Shown piece by piece: positions 1-9,200 of a DNA stretch of 64,000 bases (its first letter is position 1; every line of letters begins with the position of its first letter). Source of the DNA: Nonomuraea cypriaca (lineage in GTDB: Bacteria; Actinomycetota; Actinomycetes; Streptosporangiales; Streptosporangiaceae); NCBI RefSeq assembly GCF_015645445.1, contig NZ_JADOGI010000006.1, positions 42,846-106,845 on the forward strand, read 5' to 3'. Under the pieces are notes generated by a model. It was not told the origin of the DNA. It did not search any database and worked only from the letters and a program-made list of their open reading frames with translations. Position numbers and translations under genes: made by a program.

Positions 1-938
1 CAGCCCTCGCCCAGGCCACCGTCGTGGTGCTGCTCGCCGCGCTCGGCCTCCTCGGGCTGGGAGCCGGACCCGCCGCGGCGGCGGACGGCGACGCCTCCTG
101 GACTGTCAGCACGGCCGCCGACGACTTCGGCTCCGGGCGGCCGAACTACAGCTACACGCTCAACCCGGGCGGGCGGCTCGAGGACGGTCTCGTGGTCGTC
201 AACCGGGGCACCACACCGCTCCACCTGGCCGTGTACGCCGCCGACGCGTTCACCGACGAGAGGGGGCGGCTCGACCTGGTCACCAAGGAGGCGAAGCCGG
301 CCCGGGTCGGCGCGTGGGTCCACCCGGACCGGCCTGACGTGACGGTCCGGCCCGGCGAGTCGGCCGAGGTGCCGTTCACGGTCGCTCTTCCCAAGGACGC
401 CGCGCCCGGCGAGTACATGGGCGGCATCGTCACCTCGCTGACGCCGGAGCGGCGTCTCGGCATCCGGATCCGGCTGCGCGTGGGCGGAGAGCTCAGGCCG
501 AGCCTGTCGGTCGAGGACCTGCGCGTGCGGTACGCGGGCACGTCCAATCCGTTCGGGAAGGGCGACGTCACCGTCACCTACACGATCCACAACACGGGCA
601 ACGCCATCCTCACGGGTCGGCAGGCGGTGTCCCTGTCGGGCCCCTTCGGCCGCCTGGGCGCCGGTCGGCAGATCGGCGACTCGCCCCAGCTGCTCCCCGG
701 CGACACCTGGAAGGTGTCCGTGCCGGTCCACGGAGTGGCTCCCGCGCTGAGGCTGACGGGGACGGTCACCCTCGTCCCGCTGCTCACCGACGCGTCAGGC
801 TCGATCGCCCCGCTCGCCGCCGCCGAGGCCACGACGCACGCCTGGACCATCCCCTGGGCTCTGCTGCTTCTCCTCGTCGTCGTCTGCGGGCTCGTCGTCG
901 CGGGTCTGGCCTTCCTGCGCCGCCGCCGCGCGAGGTGA
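1..938 (+). CDS. DUF916-type (WxL-interacting) cell-surface protein, 5' partial
   Basis: The reading frame is open to the window edge. A hydrophobic signal segment ending in an AAAAD-type cleavage site is present, but its basic N-region is missing, so the true start lies upstream; a GTG at 24 is only an internal candidate. The mature part reads as two beta-rich domains. The first contains a VVNRGTTPLHL stretch and a GEYMGGIV motif typical of the DUF916 / WxL peptidoglycan-binding family. The protein ends with one membrane helix and an RRRRAR stop-transfer tail, so it is probably anchored with its domains outside the cell. The exact ligand is not visible from sequence. Confidence 0.75.
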   Translation, partial: ALAQATVVVLLAALGLLGLGAGPAAAADGDASWTVSTAADDFGSGRPNYSYTLNPGGRLEDGLVVVNRGTTPLHLAVYAADAFTDERGRLDLVTKEAKPARVGAWVHPDRPDVTVRPGESAEVPFTVALPKDAAPGEYMGGIVTSLTPERRLGIRIRLRVGGELRPSLSVEDLRVRYAGTSNPFGKGDVTVTYTIHNTGNAILTGRQAVSLSGPFGRLGAGRQIGDSPQLLPGDTWKVSVPVHGVAPALRLTGTVTLVPLLTDASGSIAPLAAAEATTHAWTIPWALLLLLVVVCGLVVAGLAFLRRRRAR

Positions 939-973
939 GGCAGGGTGTTTGCCGTGATGGTCGCCGAACTCGG

Positions 974-1084
974 TCACAGACTCACCGTCCTCCAAGCCGC
1001 GCCGACCCGTACTCGATCGGCGCGGGGATCCCACTCCTGCCAGGTGATGTGCTCGTAGCCGGTGAGGTCGGCCGGGCCTGTCAC
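974..1084 (-). CDS. Doubtful small ORF, 36 aa, coupled to the previous one
   Basis: GTG start overlapping the stop of the upstream small ORF. It contains a HITWQEWDP stretch that looks protein-like but that I do not recognise. It could be the tail of a decayed gene. Confidence 0.18.
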   Translation of the reverse strand: MTGPADLTGYEHITWQEWDPRADRVRVGAAWRTVSL

Positions 1085-1176
1085 GAGTTGACCCTCGCGT
1101 TCTGAGGAAGCTGAGAGGCGATCTCAGCTTGCTGTAGCAGTTCTCGGACAAGTGCGGAGTCATCGTCACCGCTCAT
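1081..1176 (-). CDS. Doubtful small ORF, 31 aa
   Basis: ATG start, beginning MSGDDDSALVRELL, with an acidic N-terminus and a helical leucine/glutamine-rich middle. Its TGA overlaps a following GTG in a GTGA junction. No clear ribosome binding site and no family recognised. It may be a remnant. Confidence 0.2.
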   Translation of the reverse strand: MSGDDDSALVRELLQQAEIASQLPQNARVNS

Positions 1177-1296
1177 TGTCTGGGCCATCCCGGCGTTGAG
1201 TTGAGCATCGCGCCTACTTCCCGCGGACCGGACCATCGTCCAGGCCGGCGCGGAGGTTTAAGCCAACAACTCACCAAGATAGCCTCGCTTAGCTTT

Positions 1297-1317
1297 ATAC
1301 CTTGCCGCACAAGGTAT
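1297..1317. promoter_or_regulatory. Probable PadR operator
   Basis: Perfect inverted repeat ATACCTTG / CAAGGTAT with a 5-base spacer, 20 bases before the padR-type start codon. The position fits autorepression. That the neighbouring PadR protein binds it is inference. Confidence 0.5.
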
Positions 1318-1336
1318 CGGGTCGTACTGTGGTCTT

Positions 1337-1723
1337 ATGTCTGAGGGCACCGAGGCGACGCCGGAATCGGGAAGCATCGCCCGTCTGCGTCGCGAGCTGG
1401 CACGTGGCACGACCGAGCTGGCCGTGCTGTCCGTCCTCAGCGTCCGCCGCCGATACGGCTACGAGCTGCTGAAAGTGCTGCGGCAGACGGGCGAGGGTGT
1501 CCTGGAGGTCAAGGAGGGCACGCTCTATCCGCTGCTGCACCGGCTGGAGGATTCCGGACACATCCTTGCGACCTGGGAGGCGGAAGGACGCACCAGGCCG
1601 CGCAAGTACTACGTCATCACGCCGGATGGCCGCACCTACCTCGGCATGCTGCGCACCGAGTGGAGCGGCCTGGTCGACGGGATGCGACAGCTACTCGACA
1701 CTCTTGGTGAGGTGCGGGAATGA
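1337..1723 (+). CDS. PadR family transcriptional regulator
   Basis: 128 aa. It has the PadR winged-helix core: a helix with LAVLSVLSVRRRYGYELL, then EGTLYPLLHRLEDSG, then the RPRKYYVITPDG wing. This is the short PadR form without a long C-terminal dimerisation domain. The stop overlaps the next start by four bases (ATGA), so it is translationally coupled to a HAAS/RDD membrane protein, the usual partner of PadR genes. It is likely a repressor of its own operon through the inverted repeat at 1297-1317. The inducer is unknown. Confidence 0.9.
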   Translation: MSEGTEATPESGSIARLRRELARGTTELAVLSVLSVRRRYGYELLKVLRQTGEGVLEVKEGTLYPLLHRLEDSGHILATWEAEGRTRPRKYYVITPDGRTYLGMLRTEWSGLVDGMRQLLDTLGEVRE

Positions 1724-2424
1724 GCAACGAGCGGCAGATCATCGACGATTACCTGGAAAGGGTCGGACGCCATCTGACGGGCCCGGCCAGGGACAGGGCG
1801 AAAGCGGAGGTCGGCGAGCACCTGTCGGACGCGGCGGAGGCGGGGGAGTTGACCGAGGCCCTGAGCCGCCTCGGCGCCCCGCACGAGGCGGCTGCCACCT
1901 TCGCCGAGTTACGGTCCGCACCGCCCGCTCCCATGGACGCCCGGTTGACCGCGGTGGTGATCGACAATCTGCCGCTTGCCGGCGTCACGATCGCGCTGCT
2001 CGTTCAGGGGATCGTGGGGACCGTGGAGAGGAGCGGCTTCGCGCTGGCGTTCCCGCCGTTCGTCTACGCCAAGATCGGTGACGGCTGCGTGGCCATCGGG
2101 CCGCCCCCGCAGTGCGGCGCCTACGACGACGCCGGGCTGCTCTACAGCCTGGGCGTTCCGCTGGCCCTGCTCTGGTCGATCGCCGGACTAGGACTGCTGG
2201 AGGCATGGACAGGAACGACTCCGGGCAAGCGCCTCATGAAGTTGTGCGTCGTGACCGAGGCCGGGCTGCGCATCCACCCGGTCGCCGGTGTCGTACGGCG
2301 GCTCAGCCTGCTGCTGGGACCGCTCGCCTGGCTGGACTGGCTGCCCGTCGTCTGGGGCGACCGCCGGAGGGTGCTCGACCGCCTGACCGAGGTCAAGGTC
2401 GTGAGCGTTCGGGAGGCGAAGTGA
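1720..2424 (+). CDS. HAAS-domain / RDD family membrane protein
   Basis: 234 aa. The N-terminal 65 residues form a helical HAAS-type domain (DDYLERVGRHL, then EALSRLGAPHEAAATF), common in proteins encoded next to PadR regulators. The rest is an RDD membrane domain with about three helices and the GTTPGKRLMKLCVV motif. It is probably a sensor or permease-like partner of the PadR protein. Start and stop both overlap neighbours (ATGA at 1720, GTGA at 2421), giving a tight three-gene operon. The biochemical role is unknown. Confidence 0.8.
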   Translation: MSNERQIIDDYLERVGRHLTGPARDRAKAEVGEHLSDAAEAGELTEALSRLGAPHEAAATFAELRSAPPAPMDARLTAVVIDNLPLAGVTIALLVQGIVGTVERSGFALAFPPFVYAKIGDGCVAIGPPPQCGAYDDAGLLYSLGVPLALLWSIAGLGLLEAWTGTTPGKRLMKLCVVTEAGLRIHPVAGVVRRLSLLLGPLAWLDWLPVVWGDRRRVLDRLTEVKVVSVREAK

Positions 2425-3083
2425 AGACCGCCGTCCGTGTCCCGCCTCTCGCGGCGCTGGCCGTCGGCGTGGCGCTGTGGTACTTCCCCACGCTCGTGGA
2501 GCGCGCGTCCCGGCTGCTGGGCGACGACGATCGCGCGCTGAACTTCGACCTCGTCCTGTTGTCGCGCTGGATCGCCGTCGCGCTGCTGCTGGGCTTCGTA
2601 CTGGCCGTGGAGCGGCGGCCGCTGTCGTCGGTGGGCCTGCAGGTCCCTCGCCGGCGGGACGTCCTGATCACCGTCGGGCTGGCCGTCCTGGCACCGGTGG
2701 TCGGCTTCTCCCTGTACGCGCTCGTCGCGGGCCCCGGCCCCGACCAGCAGGCGCAGTCCGGGCAGATCATAGCGAGCATGTCGGTCGCCGGGGCGGTCCA
2801 CCTGATCGTCAACGCCGCCGTCGTCGAGGAGCTCTTCTACCGCGGCTTCCTCATGGAGCGGCTCATCGACCTCACCGGGCGGCCCTGGCTGGCCGCCCTC
2901 GTGTCCTATGTGGTGTTCGTCGGCGGGCATCTGCCCGGCTCGGGAGCGGCCACCACGCTGACCGTCGTCGCCGTGGGAGCGCTGCTTCTCGTCGGCCTCT
3001 ACTGGGTGCGCCGCAACCTGCTGCTGTGCATGGGCGCACACGCCATCGGCAACCTTCCCATCCTGGCCGCCGCCCTCGCCTGA
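2421..3083 (+). CDS. CPBP family intramembrane metalloprotease
   Basis: 220 aa, about six to eight membrane helices. It carries the CPBP (Abi) motifs in order: EELFYRGF (EExxxR), a VFVGGH motif and HAIGN (HxxxN), which form the intramembrane active site. The GTG start at 2421 is preceded by GGGAGG and overlaps the upstream stop. The substrate is unknown. As third gene of the PadR operon it may process a membrane protein in the same stress or export response. Confidence 0.85.
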   Translation: MKTAVRVPPLAALAVGVALWYFPTLVERASRLLGDDDRALNFDLVLLSRWIAVALLLGFVLAVERRPLSSVGLQVPRRRDVLITVGLAVLAPVVGFSLYALVAGPGPDQQAQSGQIIASMSVAGAVHLIVNAAVVEELFYRGFLMERLIDLTGRPWLAALVSYVVFVGGHLPGSGAATTLTVVAVGALLLVGLYWVRRNLLLCMGAHAIGNLPILAAALA

Positions 3084-3086
3084 ACC

Positions 3087-5129
3087 TCAGCGGGTGGTGC
3101 AGAGGGTGCCGTTGAGGGTGAACGTGGTGGGCAGGACGTTCGGGCCGCTGTAGGTGCCGACGAAGCCGATCGTGGTCGACGCCCCCGTGGCGAGCGAGGC
3201 GTTGGAGGAGTCGTTGACGGCCTTGACGTCCGAGCCGGTCTGCGTCCAGACGGCGCTCCAGCCGCTGTCGAAGCCCTGCCAGGTCCTGGGCCAGCTGAAG
3301 TTCAGGGTCCAGCCGTTGATCGGGGCGCCCTGGTTGGTGATGTCGATGGCGCCGACGTAGCCGTTCCCCCAGTCGTTCTGGTCGGTCACTCGTACGGTGC
3401 AGGAGGCGGCGGCGGGTGTGCCGGTCGTGAACGTCAGCGGCGGGGAGGACCAGGAGAGGCCGCCTCCGGTGTCCCTGGTGATCACGTTGATCGTGTAGCG
3501 GGTGCCGGGTTTGAGGTTGTTCACGGTGAGCGAGGTGCCCGGGGTCTCGCCGAGTTGCTCGCTGACGGCGCCGTACTGGTGGTGGACCTCGTACTTGGCG
3601 ATGGGACGCGCGCCGGGGGAGGCGGCGGGCCAGGAGATCGTGGCGGTCTTGTCCGTCAGGCCGGAGACGGTGGGACGGCCTGGCGCGCCGGGCAGGCCGG
3701 TCTGGGGCGCGGAGGGACGCAGGACGAGCGTGGTGAGGGAGAGCGGCGGCAGTGTCTGTCCGGTGGCGGTTCCCGTGGTCGAGCGGGTGATGCCGGTGGC
3801 GCCGTTGGTGTGGGTCAGGACGGTGGGCGCGCCGGACGCGGGGGAGAAGCCGGCGTAGTCGATCGCGACGGGGTACGACGTGCCGGACGACCTGTTGATC
3901 AGCATGACGGCCAGGTCGCCGTTGGCGCGGCGGACGGCGTGCGCGGTGACCTGCGCCTCGTCGGTCGCGGCCCGGATGAACCGGTCGCCGGGATGCGCGA
4001 ACTCACTCACCATCCGCAGCGCGTGGTACGGCGCGAAGGGGGTGTTCAGCGGCGGCTCGCAGACGCTGCCGTCGGAGGTGCACCCCCCGCTCGACAGCAG
4101 GCCGAAGTCACCGTAGTCGGTGTGCCCCTCGACCTCGGTGACGGCGCCGATGCCGTTGTGGACGTTCCACCAGTTGACGGTGAACACCCCGTTCGCCAGC
4201 AGTGTCGCGTACGCGTCGGCGGCGGCCAGCGCGCCCGGCTGGGTGTTGGTGCCGTTGCTGCTCGACCCGGTGTTGAACTCGGTCATCGCGATGCCGATCC
4301 GCTCGGCGGCGCCCGGCCCCGCGTGCTTCGCGATCTGCTCACGGGTGAGGTGGATCATGTCGGGCACGTGGGCTGTCCTGTCGAGGGCGCCGGGGTACCA
4401 GTGCAGGATGACGAAGTCGATCTTCGGTCCGGCCGCCGACAGGACGACCTGGTTCCAGGTTCCCTCGTCGCCCTCGGCGGTGATGCCGTCGGGCCAGTTG
4501 GCCGGCGTGGTGAGCACCGCGCCGATCTTGATGGTCGGGTCGGCGGCCTTCATCGCGTCGGCGTAGGCGACGACGTGGCGGGCGTACTCGGCCGGGCTCT
4601 TGTCGGCGTGGTCGTCGGCCTCCCAGGCCGAGCCGTAGCGGCCGTTGCCGTAGTTCTCGTTGCCGATCTCCCAGAGCTTGACGCCGTAGCCCTTGGTGAC
4701 GTTGGCGTGGCGTACCCAGGCGGCGGCTTCCTCGGCGGTGCCGGTGCCGTAGTTGGCGGTCACCATCACCTGCGCCCCGGTGCGCCGCGCCCCGCTCATG
4801 AAGGTGTCGAAGTCGGTGTCGGGTGCCACGTAACCGCCGGGCGCGGTGTGGTCGGCCCAGTGGTAGATGTCGGAGTACGACCCGCCGGGATAGCGCAGCA
4901 GCTTCACGCCCGCGTCCTTGAGCAGGCCGGCGGTCTCGTCGGTGCCCAGATTGCTGTCCCAGATCGCGTGGTTGGCGCCGATGCCTGTCTCGGGTACGGA
5001 GGCCAGCGCGGCACGGGCGTTCACGGTCACCGCGACGGGGGCGACCTCGTCGGCGTGCGCCGCGGGGACGCTCAGCGCGGCCAGCGCCAGCACGACGGCG
5101 GACGCGGCTCGTAAGAGGGATTTCGGCAT
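3087..5129 (-). CDS. Secreted clan GH-A glycoside hydrolase (arabinofuranosidase-like) with FnIII and CBM2
   Basis: 680 aa. A Sec signal peptide (to about residue 27) is followed by a TIM-barrel catalytic domain with WEIGNEN (acid/base Glu158) and AMTEFN (nucleophile Glu284), the arrangement seen in GH51-like alpha-L-arabinofuranosidases. A beta-sandwich, a fibronectin III domain (about 480-565) and a C-terminal CBM2 (about 575-680) with a terminal Cys pair follow. The enzyme probably trims arabinose-containing plant polysaccharide while attached to cellulose. It is transcribed divergently from the regulator at 5250. A GAAACTTTC element lies upstream. The exact GH family and substrate are inferred. 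Confidence 0.8.
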   Translation of the reverse strand: MPKSLLRAASAVVLALAALSVPAAHADEVAPVAVTVNARAALASVPETGIGANHAIWDSNLGTDETAGLLKDAGVKLLRYPGGSYSDIYHWADHTAPGGYVAPDTDFDTFMSGARRTGAQVMVTANYGTGTAEEAAAWVRHANVTKGYGVKLWEIGNENYGNGRYGSAWEADDHADKSPAEYARHVVAYADAMKAADPTIKIGAVLTTPANWPDGITAEGDEGTWNQVVLSAAGPKIDFVILHWYPGALDRTAHVPDMIHLTREQIAKHAGPGAAERIGIAMTEFNTGSSSNGTNTQPGALAAADAYATLLANGVFTVNWWNVHNGIGAVTEVEGHTDYGDFGLLSSGGCTSDGSVCEPPLNTPFAPYHALRMVSEFAHPGDRFIRAATDEAQVTAHAVRRANGDLAVMLINRSSGTSYPVAIDYAGFSPASGAPTVLTHTNGATGITRSTTGTATGQTLPPLSLTTLVLRPSAPQTGLPGAPGRPTVSGLTDKTATISWPAASPGARPIAKYEVHHQYGAVSEQLGETPGTSLTVNNLKPGTRYTINVITRDTGGGLSWSSPPLTFTTGTPAAASCTVRVTDQNDWGNGYVGAIDITNQGAPINGWTLNFSWPRTWQGFDSGWSAVWTQTGSDVKAVNDSSNASLATGASTTIGFVGTYSGPNVLPTTFTLNGTLCTTR

Positions 5130-5210
5130 CGGCGCACCTTGCCATGGGCAGGGGATTCACGAAGGGCATCATGATCATGCGGTGTGTCCTCATGCCCGTC
5201 AACCAGCGCT

Positions 5211-5219
5211 GAAACTTTC
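5211..5219. promoter_or_regulatory. GAAACTTTC operator-like element
   Basis: Symmetric GAAA-C-TTTC, 82 bases upstream of the glycoside hydrolase start in the divergent promoter. Actinomycete LacI-type regulators of xylan and cellobiose genes bind closely related GAAA-N-TTTC sites. No such regulator is adjacent; the LacI gene at 20271 is a candidate only. Confidence 0.35.
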
Positions 5220-5249
5220 ACGAAATGGTCAGAGTGACATCATGGGGTC

Positions 5250-6230
5250 ATGCTGGAAGCCGCTGGATTGGCTGAGGTGGAGGAACGGGCCTACCGGTTA
5301 CTCGTACGCGCCGGCGAGGCGGACGTGCGCGATCTCGCCGAGGAGCTGGGCATCACACCGGACGCCGCCACCACCGCCCTGTCGGCCATGCTGGACAAGG
5401 GCCTCGCGCGCGAGGTGGTGGAGAGCAGGTTCGCGCCGGTGGCGCCGGAGGTGGCGCTCGGGCCACGGCTGGTGCGGCAGCAGGAGACGATCGACTGGGC
5501 GCGGCAGGCGGTGGAGCAGCTCGCCGAGGAATACCGTTCGAGCCTGCGCCGCAGGGACGCCGACCGGCTGATCGAGGTGCTGCCGAGCCGGGCGGCGCTG
5601 CGCGAGCAGGTACGCCACCTCCAGGACAGCGCCCGCGAGGAGGTCATGTACTTCTGCCGGGCCGGGCACGTGGTGATGCCGTCCACGGACAACACCGAGG
5701 AGCTGGAGGCGCTCGGCCGCGGCGTGGACTACCGGGTCATCTACGAGCGGGCCCTGCTGGAGGAGCCCGGGATGGTGGCCAACGTGGCGTTCGGCATCAA
5801 GCTGGGCGAGCGGGCGCGCGCCGTACGCGTGCTGCCGGTGCGGATGATGATCGCGGACCGGTCCACCGCGCTGCTGCCGCTGGTGCAGCACGCGGGCCGG
5901 GCGACCGAGCCCACCGCCGCGCTGGTGCGCGGGAGCAGCCTGCTGGAGGCGCTGATCGGGCTGTTCGAGACCCAGTGGGAGCGGGCCACGCCGATCAGGT
6001 TCCTGGAGGACGGGCAGGTCACCGACGGCGCGCCGACCTGCCCGCTGGACGCGGACGAGCTCTACCTGCTCTCGCTGCTGGTCGCCGGGGTGCCGGACAA
6101 GTCGATCGCCACCCAGCTCGGGCTGAGCCAGCGTACGGTGCAGCGCCGCGTCTACCACCTGATGCGGCTCGCGGGCGCGCAGACCAGGATGCAACTTGCC
6201 TGGCATGCGGCCCGCGAGCGCTGGTTGTGA
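5250..6230 (+). CDS. TrmB/LuxR-type transcriptional regulator
   Basis: 326 aa. Residues 1-65 form a TrmB-like winged helix (LAEELGITPDAATTALSAM). A middle sensor-like domain of about 180 residues follows, and a C-terminal LuxR-type helix-turn-helix ends it (DKSIATQLGLSQRTVQRRVYHLM). This two-HTH layout is common in streptomycete-type regulators with no known ligand. It is divergent from the glycoside hydrolase, which it may control, though I see no direct proof. The ATG at 5250 fits the start of the first HTH. Confidence 0.75.
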   Translation: MLEAAGLAEVEERAYRLLVRAGEADVRDLAEELGITPDAATTALSAMLDKGLAREVVESRFAPVAPEVALGPRLVRQQETIDWARQAVEQLAEEYRSSLRRRDADRLIEVLPSRAALREQVRHLQDSAREEVMYFCRAGHVVMPSTDNTEELEALGRGVDYRVIYERALLEEPGMVANVAFGIKLGERARAVRVLPVRMMIADRSTALLPLVQHAGRATEPTAALVRGSSLLEALIGLFETQWERATPIRFLEDGQVTDGAPTCPLDADELYLLSLLVAGVPDKSIATQLGLSQRTVQRRVYHLMRLAGAQTRMQLAWHAARERWL

Positions 6231-6239
6231 GCCCCCGGA

Positions 6240-9200
6240 TCACCCCACCCCGTACGCCCGGGTGATCGTCTGCTCGAACCGGTTGCCCGCCGCGCCGGTC
6301 GCGGTGACCCGCATGGACACCCCGGTGCCGGTCGCCCGGTGGGAGGCCAACGTGGTGTACCTGCCGCGGCCCAGCGGGATCAGCGGCAGTCGTCGCCAGG
6401 TGGCCCCGTCGTCGTACGACATCTCCGCCGTCAGCGTCCGCGCACCAGGGGCGGTGAAACCCAGCTTGACCGGGAGCGTCCTGCGTACCTTCCCTTCCAG
6501 GTCAGCGGGCACGTCGTAGTCCACGCCCAGCATCGCCAGCGGTTGCGTCCCCTCGGCGGGGGCGGATCTGAAGGTCCACGCGCTCTCGGTGGCCGTGGCG
6601 TAGCGCCACTCCGCCGAGGTCCGCGTCGTGGACAGCTCAAGCCGGTACTCGGCGTCCTGCGGCACGGCCGGGAAGGCGCCCCGCAGGTTCGCCCGCTCCT
6701 CCACCAGTTGCCCGTCACGGTAGAACCGGGCCGAGGCGGTGTCCTTGTCGCCGCTGCCGCCGGAGTAGCCGTAGTGCCCGTCGGCGTCCACGAACTCGGG
6801 CACCTGGACCGACATGACGTCACCGGTCCGCGTGGCCGTCTGCGCCGCCGGCCGTACGACGGGGCCGAACCACCGCTCCTTGACGATCTCGCCCGCCCGG
6901 TACGTCCTTGGCTGGTCGGTGATGCCGCCGCGCAGCCGGCTCTGCGACTCCCAGGTCTGCATGTGCTGGACGACGTGCTGCCACTGGGTGTCGCCCGAGC
7001 TGACGTACTCGGCCCGGCGCAGCGGGGTGCGTACGTTCCGCTGGGTCTCCATCTGCAGGTCCAGGTCGTACTGCTGCCAGGGCCGCCAGCCGAACCGCTG
7101 GTCCTTGCCGTACGAGCCGCCGCCGGACTCCTGGTAGCCCGTGTCGACCAGCGCCGTGTTACGCCAGTTCACGTCGTGTACGACCCGTTCGGGCACCCGC
7201 CCGGAGGAGACCTGCATGACCTCGTACAGGTACGGCGTCGCGAACGCGCCGGTCGCCTCCAGCACCGCGCCGCCGGCCCGCGCCTTCTCCAGCAGCACCT
7301 GGCCGCGGTCATGCGTGATCATCAGCGTGGGGAGCGGGTCACGGGCGCCCACCGGCGTCCACGGCTGCCACATGGCCCGGCCGTCAGGACCGACCACGAC
7401 CACCGCCGCCGCGCCTGCCTCTGCGATGGCCTTCAGCTTGGCCGTCGTCCAGTCGCCGAACGACTTGCTGGTGATGACGACCGCCTTGCCGGTCACGTCG
7501 AGCCCGGTCACGTCCCCGGAGCCGCCGTCGACCAGCGGCCACCGCTTCCTGCCGGTGAACTCGGGGCTCCTGATGGTGGGGCGTACCACCAGCGCCTCGC
7601 GGCCCAGCCTGGTCGTCACCCGCGGCGCGGCGAGCTGCCAGCGCGAGGCGAACTCGAATGTGCCGTCGGCGACCGGCGCGGTCGGGGTCACCGCGAGCCC
7701 CTCGACCGACGGGAAGTTCATCGCAGTGAGGGTGATCTTGCGCGAGCCGTACGTGCGGTGGGTGTAGTAGGTGGAGATGCCCTCCTGGATCACCGGCTGC
7801 GACGTCCTGATCTCGACGGGGACGGCTGTCCTGGCGTCGAGCACGACCTCCATGTCTCCGGTGACCGCCAGCTCCGGGATGACGACGAGGGAGTCGATCG
7901 GCAGCTCGTCCGACGTCTCACCCATGATCGCCTGGGTGTGGTAGGTGCCCGCTGGCACCTCCACCGTCCAGCCCTCGAGCTCCCGCATGATGTAGCCGTG
8001 GACGTCGTCGCGGCTGGCGGCGCCGTACATGGAGATCAGCGGCACGCGGGCGGGGCTGCCGTCCCGCTCGATTCCGGTGAAGTGGACCTTGTGCGTCTTG
8101 CCGCGCCTGGTCAGCGCGAGCGTGGTGTGCGCGACGACCGAGCCGTCCGCCGTGCCGGCGGTGAGGTAGCCGGCGTGCCTGCCGTGCGTCAGCTTGGCGA
8201 CGTCCACGCCGACCTGGACGGTCGCGCTCGCCCCCGCGTCCACCGTGAGCGTCGTCGTGGACAGGCTCACCGCTCCCTCTGCCGGGGCGTCGCCGTCCAG
8301 GTTGTTCAGGGTGGGGGTGAGGGTCAGGGAGACGGGCGCCTGGCCGGTGTTGGTGTAGGTGACGGTCCCGCCGGGGGTTTCCGTGTCGCCGTCCTCCAGC
8401 ACGCCGAGGCCGAGCGAGGCGGTGGCCGTGACGGTCTGCCGTACGGCCCGCGCCACGTCCAGCCGCCCGCCGCCCTGCTCGTACGGCGTCTGCCCGTCGA
8501 TCGTCTTCGCGGTGGACACCAGGGCGTCCTTGAGCTGCCCGGCCTTCCACTCGGGGTGGCGCTGGGCCAGGACCGCCGCCGCGCCGGCCACGTGCGGGGT
8601 GGCCATGGACGTGCCGGAGAGCCTGGTGTGCAGGTCGTCGACGGGCGTGCCCAGGCCGGTGCCCGCCGCGCGGGCGGCCGTGATGTTCACGCCAGGCGCG
8701 GTGATGTCCGGCTTGGGCGCCTCGTCCAGGCGGGGGCCGCGGCTGGAGAAGGGCGCGAGCGCGTCGTTCGCGTCCACCGCGCCGACGGTCAGCGCGGAGG
8801 TGGCCGCTCCGGGCGAGCCGACCGTGTACTCGCCGCCGTCGTTGCCCGCCGCGATGACGAACAGGGTGCCGGTCTCCTCCGTCAGCGTGTCGACTGCGGT
8901 GCTGAGCGGGTCGGTGCCGTCCGTGGGACCGCCGCCGAGGCTCATGTTGACGACGTCGGCGCCTGAGTCCCTGGCCGCCCACTCCATGCCCGCGAGCACC
9001 TCGGACTCCGTGCCGTTGCCCCGCGAGTCGAGCACCTTGCCGATCGCCAGCTCCGCGCCGGGCGCGACGCCCTTGCGCAGCCCGTTCGACGCGGTGCCCG
9101 AGCCCGCCACGGTGGCGGCGACGTGGGTGCCGTGCCCGTGCCCGTCCTTGGCCGACTCCTCGTCGGTGAAGTTGCGTACCTCGGTGATCTTGCCGGCGAC

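Larger units (their letters stand above)
939..1336. other. 398-bp gap with two doubtful small ORFs and the padR promoter
   Basis: No convincing gene is present. The minus strand has two short frames joined by a GTGA overlap (1081-1176 and 974-1084), listed separately. The last 40 bases hold an inverted repeat directly upstream of the padR-type gene. Confidence 0.5.

Noticed and set aside
1280..1296. Iron-box-like sequence before padR
   Set aside because: Only part of the consensus matches, and the inverted repeat beside it explains the region better.
3555..5114. Long open frame antisense to the glycoside hydrolase
   Set aside because: Gly/Arg-rich product with no motif; a shadow of GC-rich codon use. 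The other strand has a signal peptide, catalytic Glu pair and CBM2.
6339..8966. Very long open frame antisense to the subtilase
   Set aside because: Low-complexity Arg/Gly/His sequence. The opposite strand carries the full Asp-His-Ser triad.
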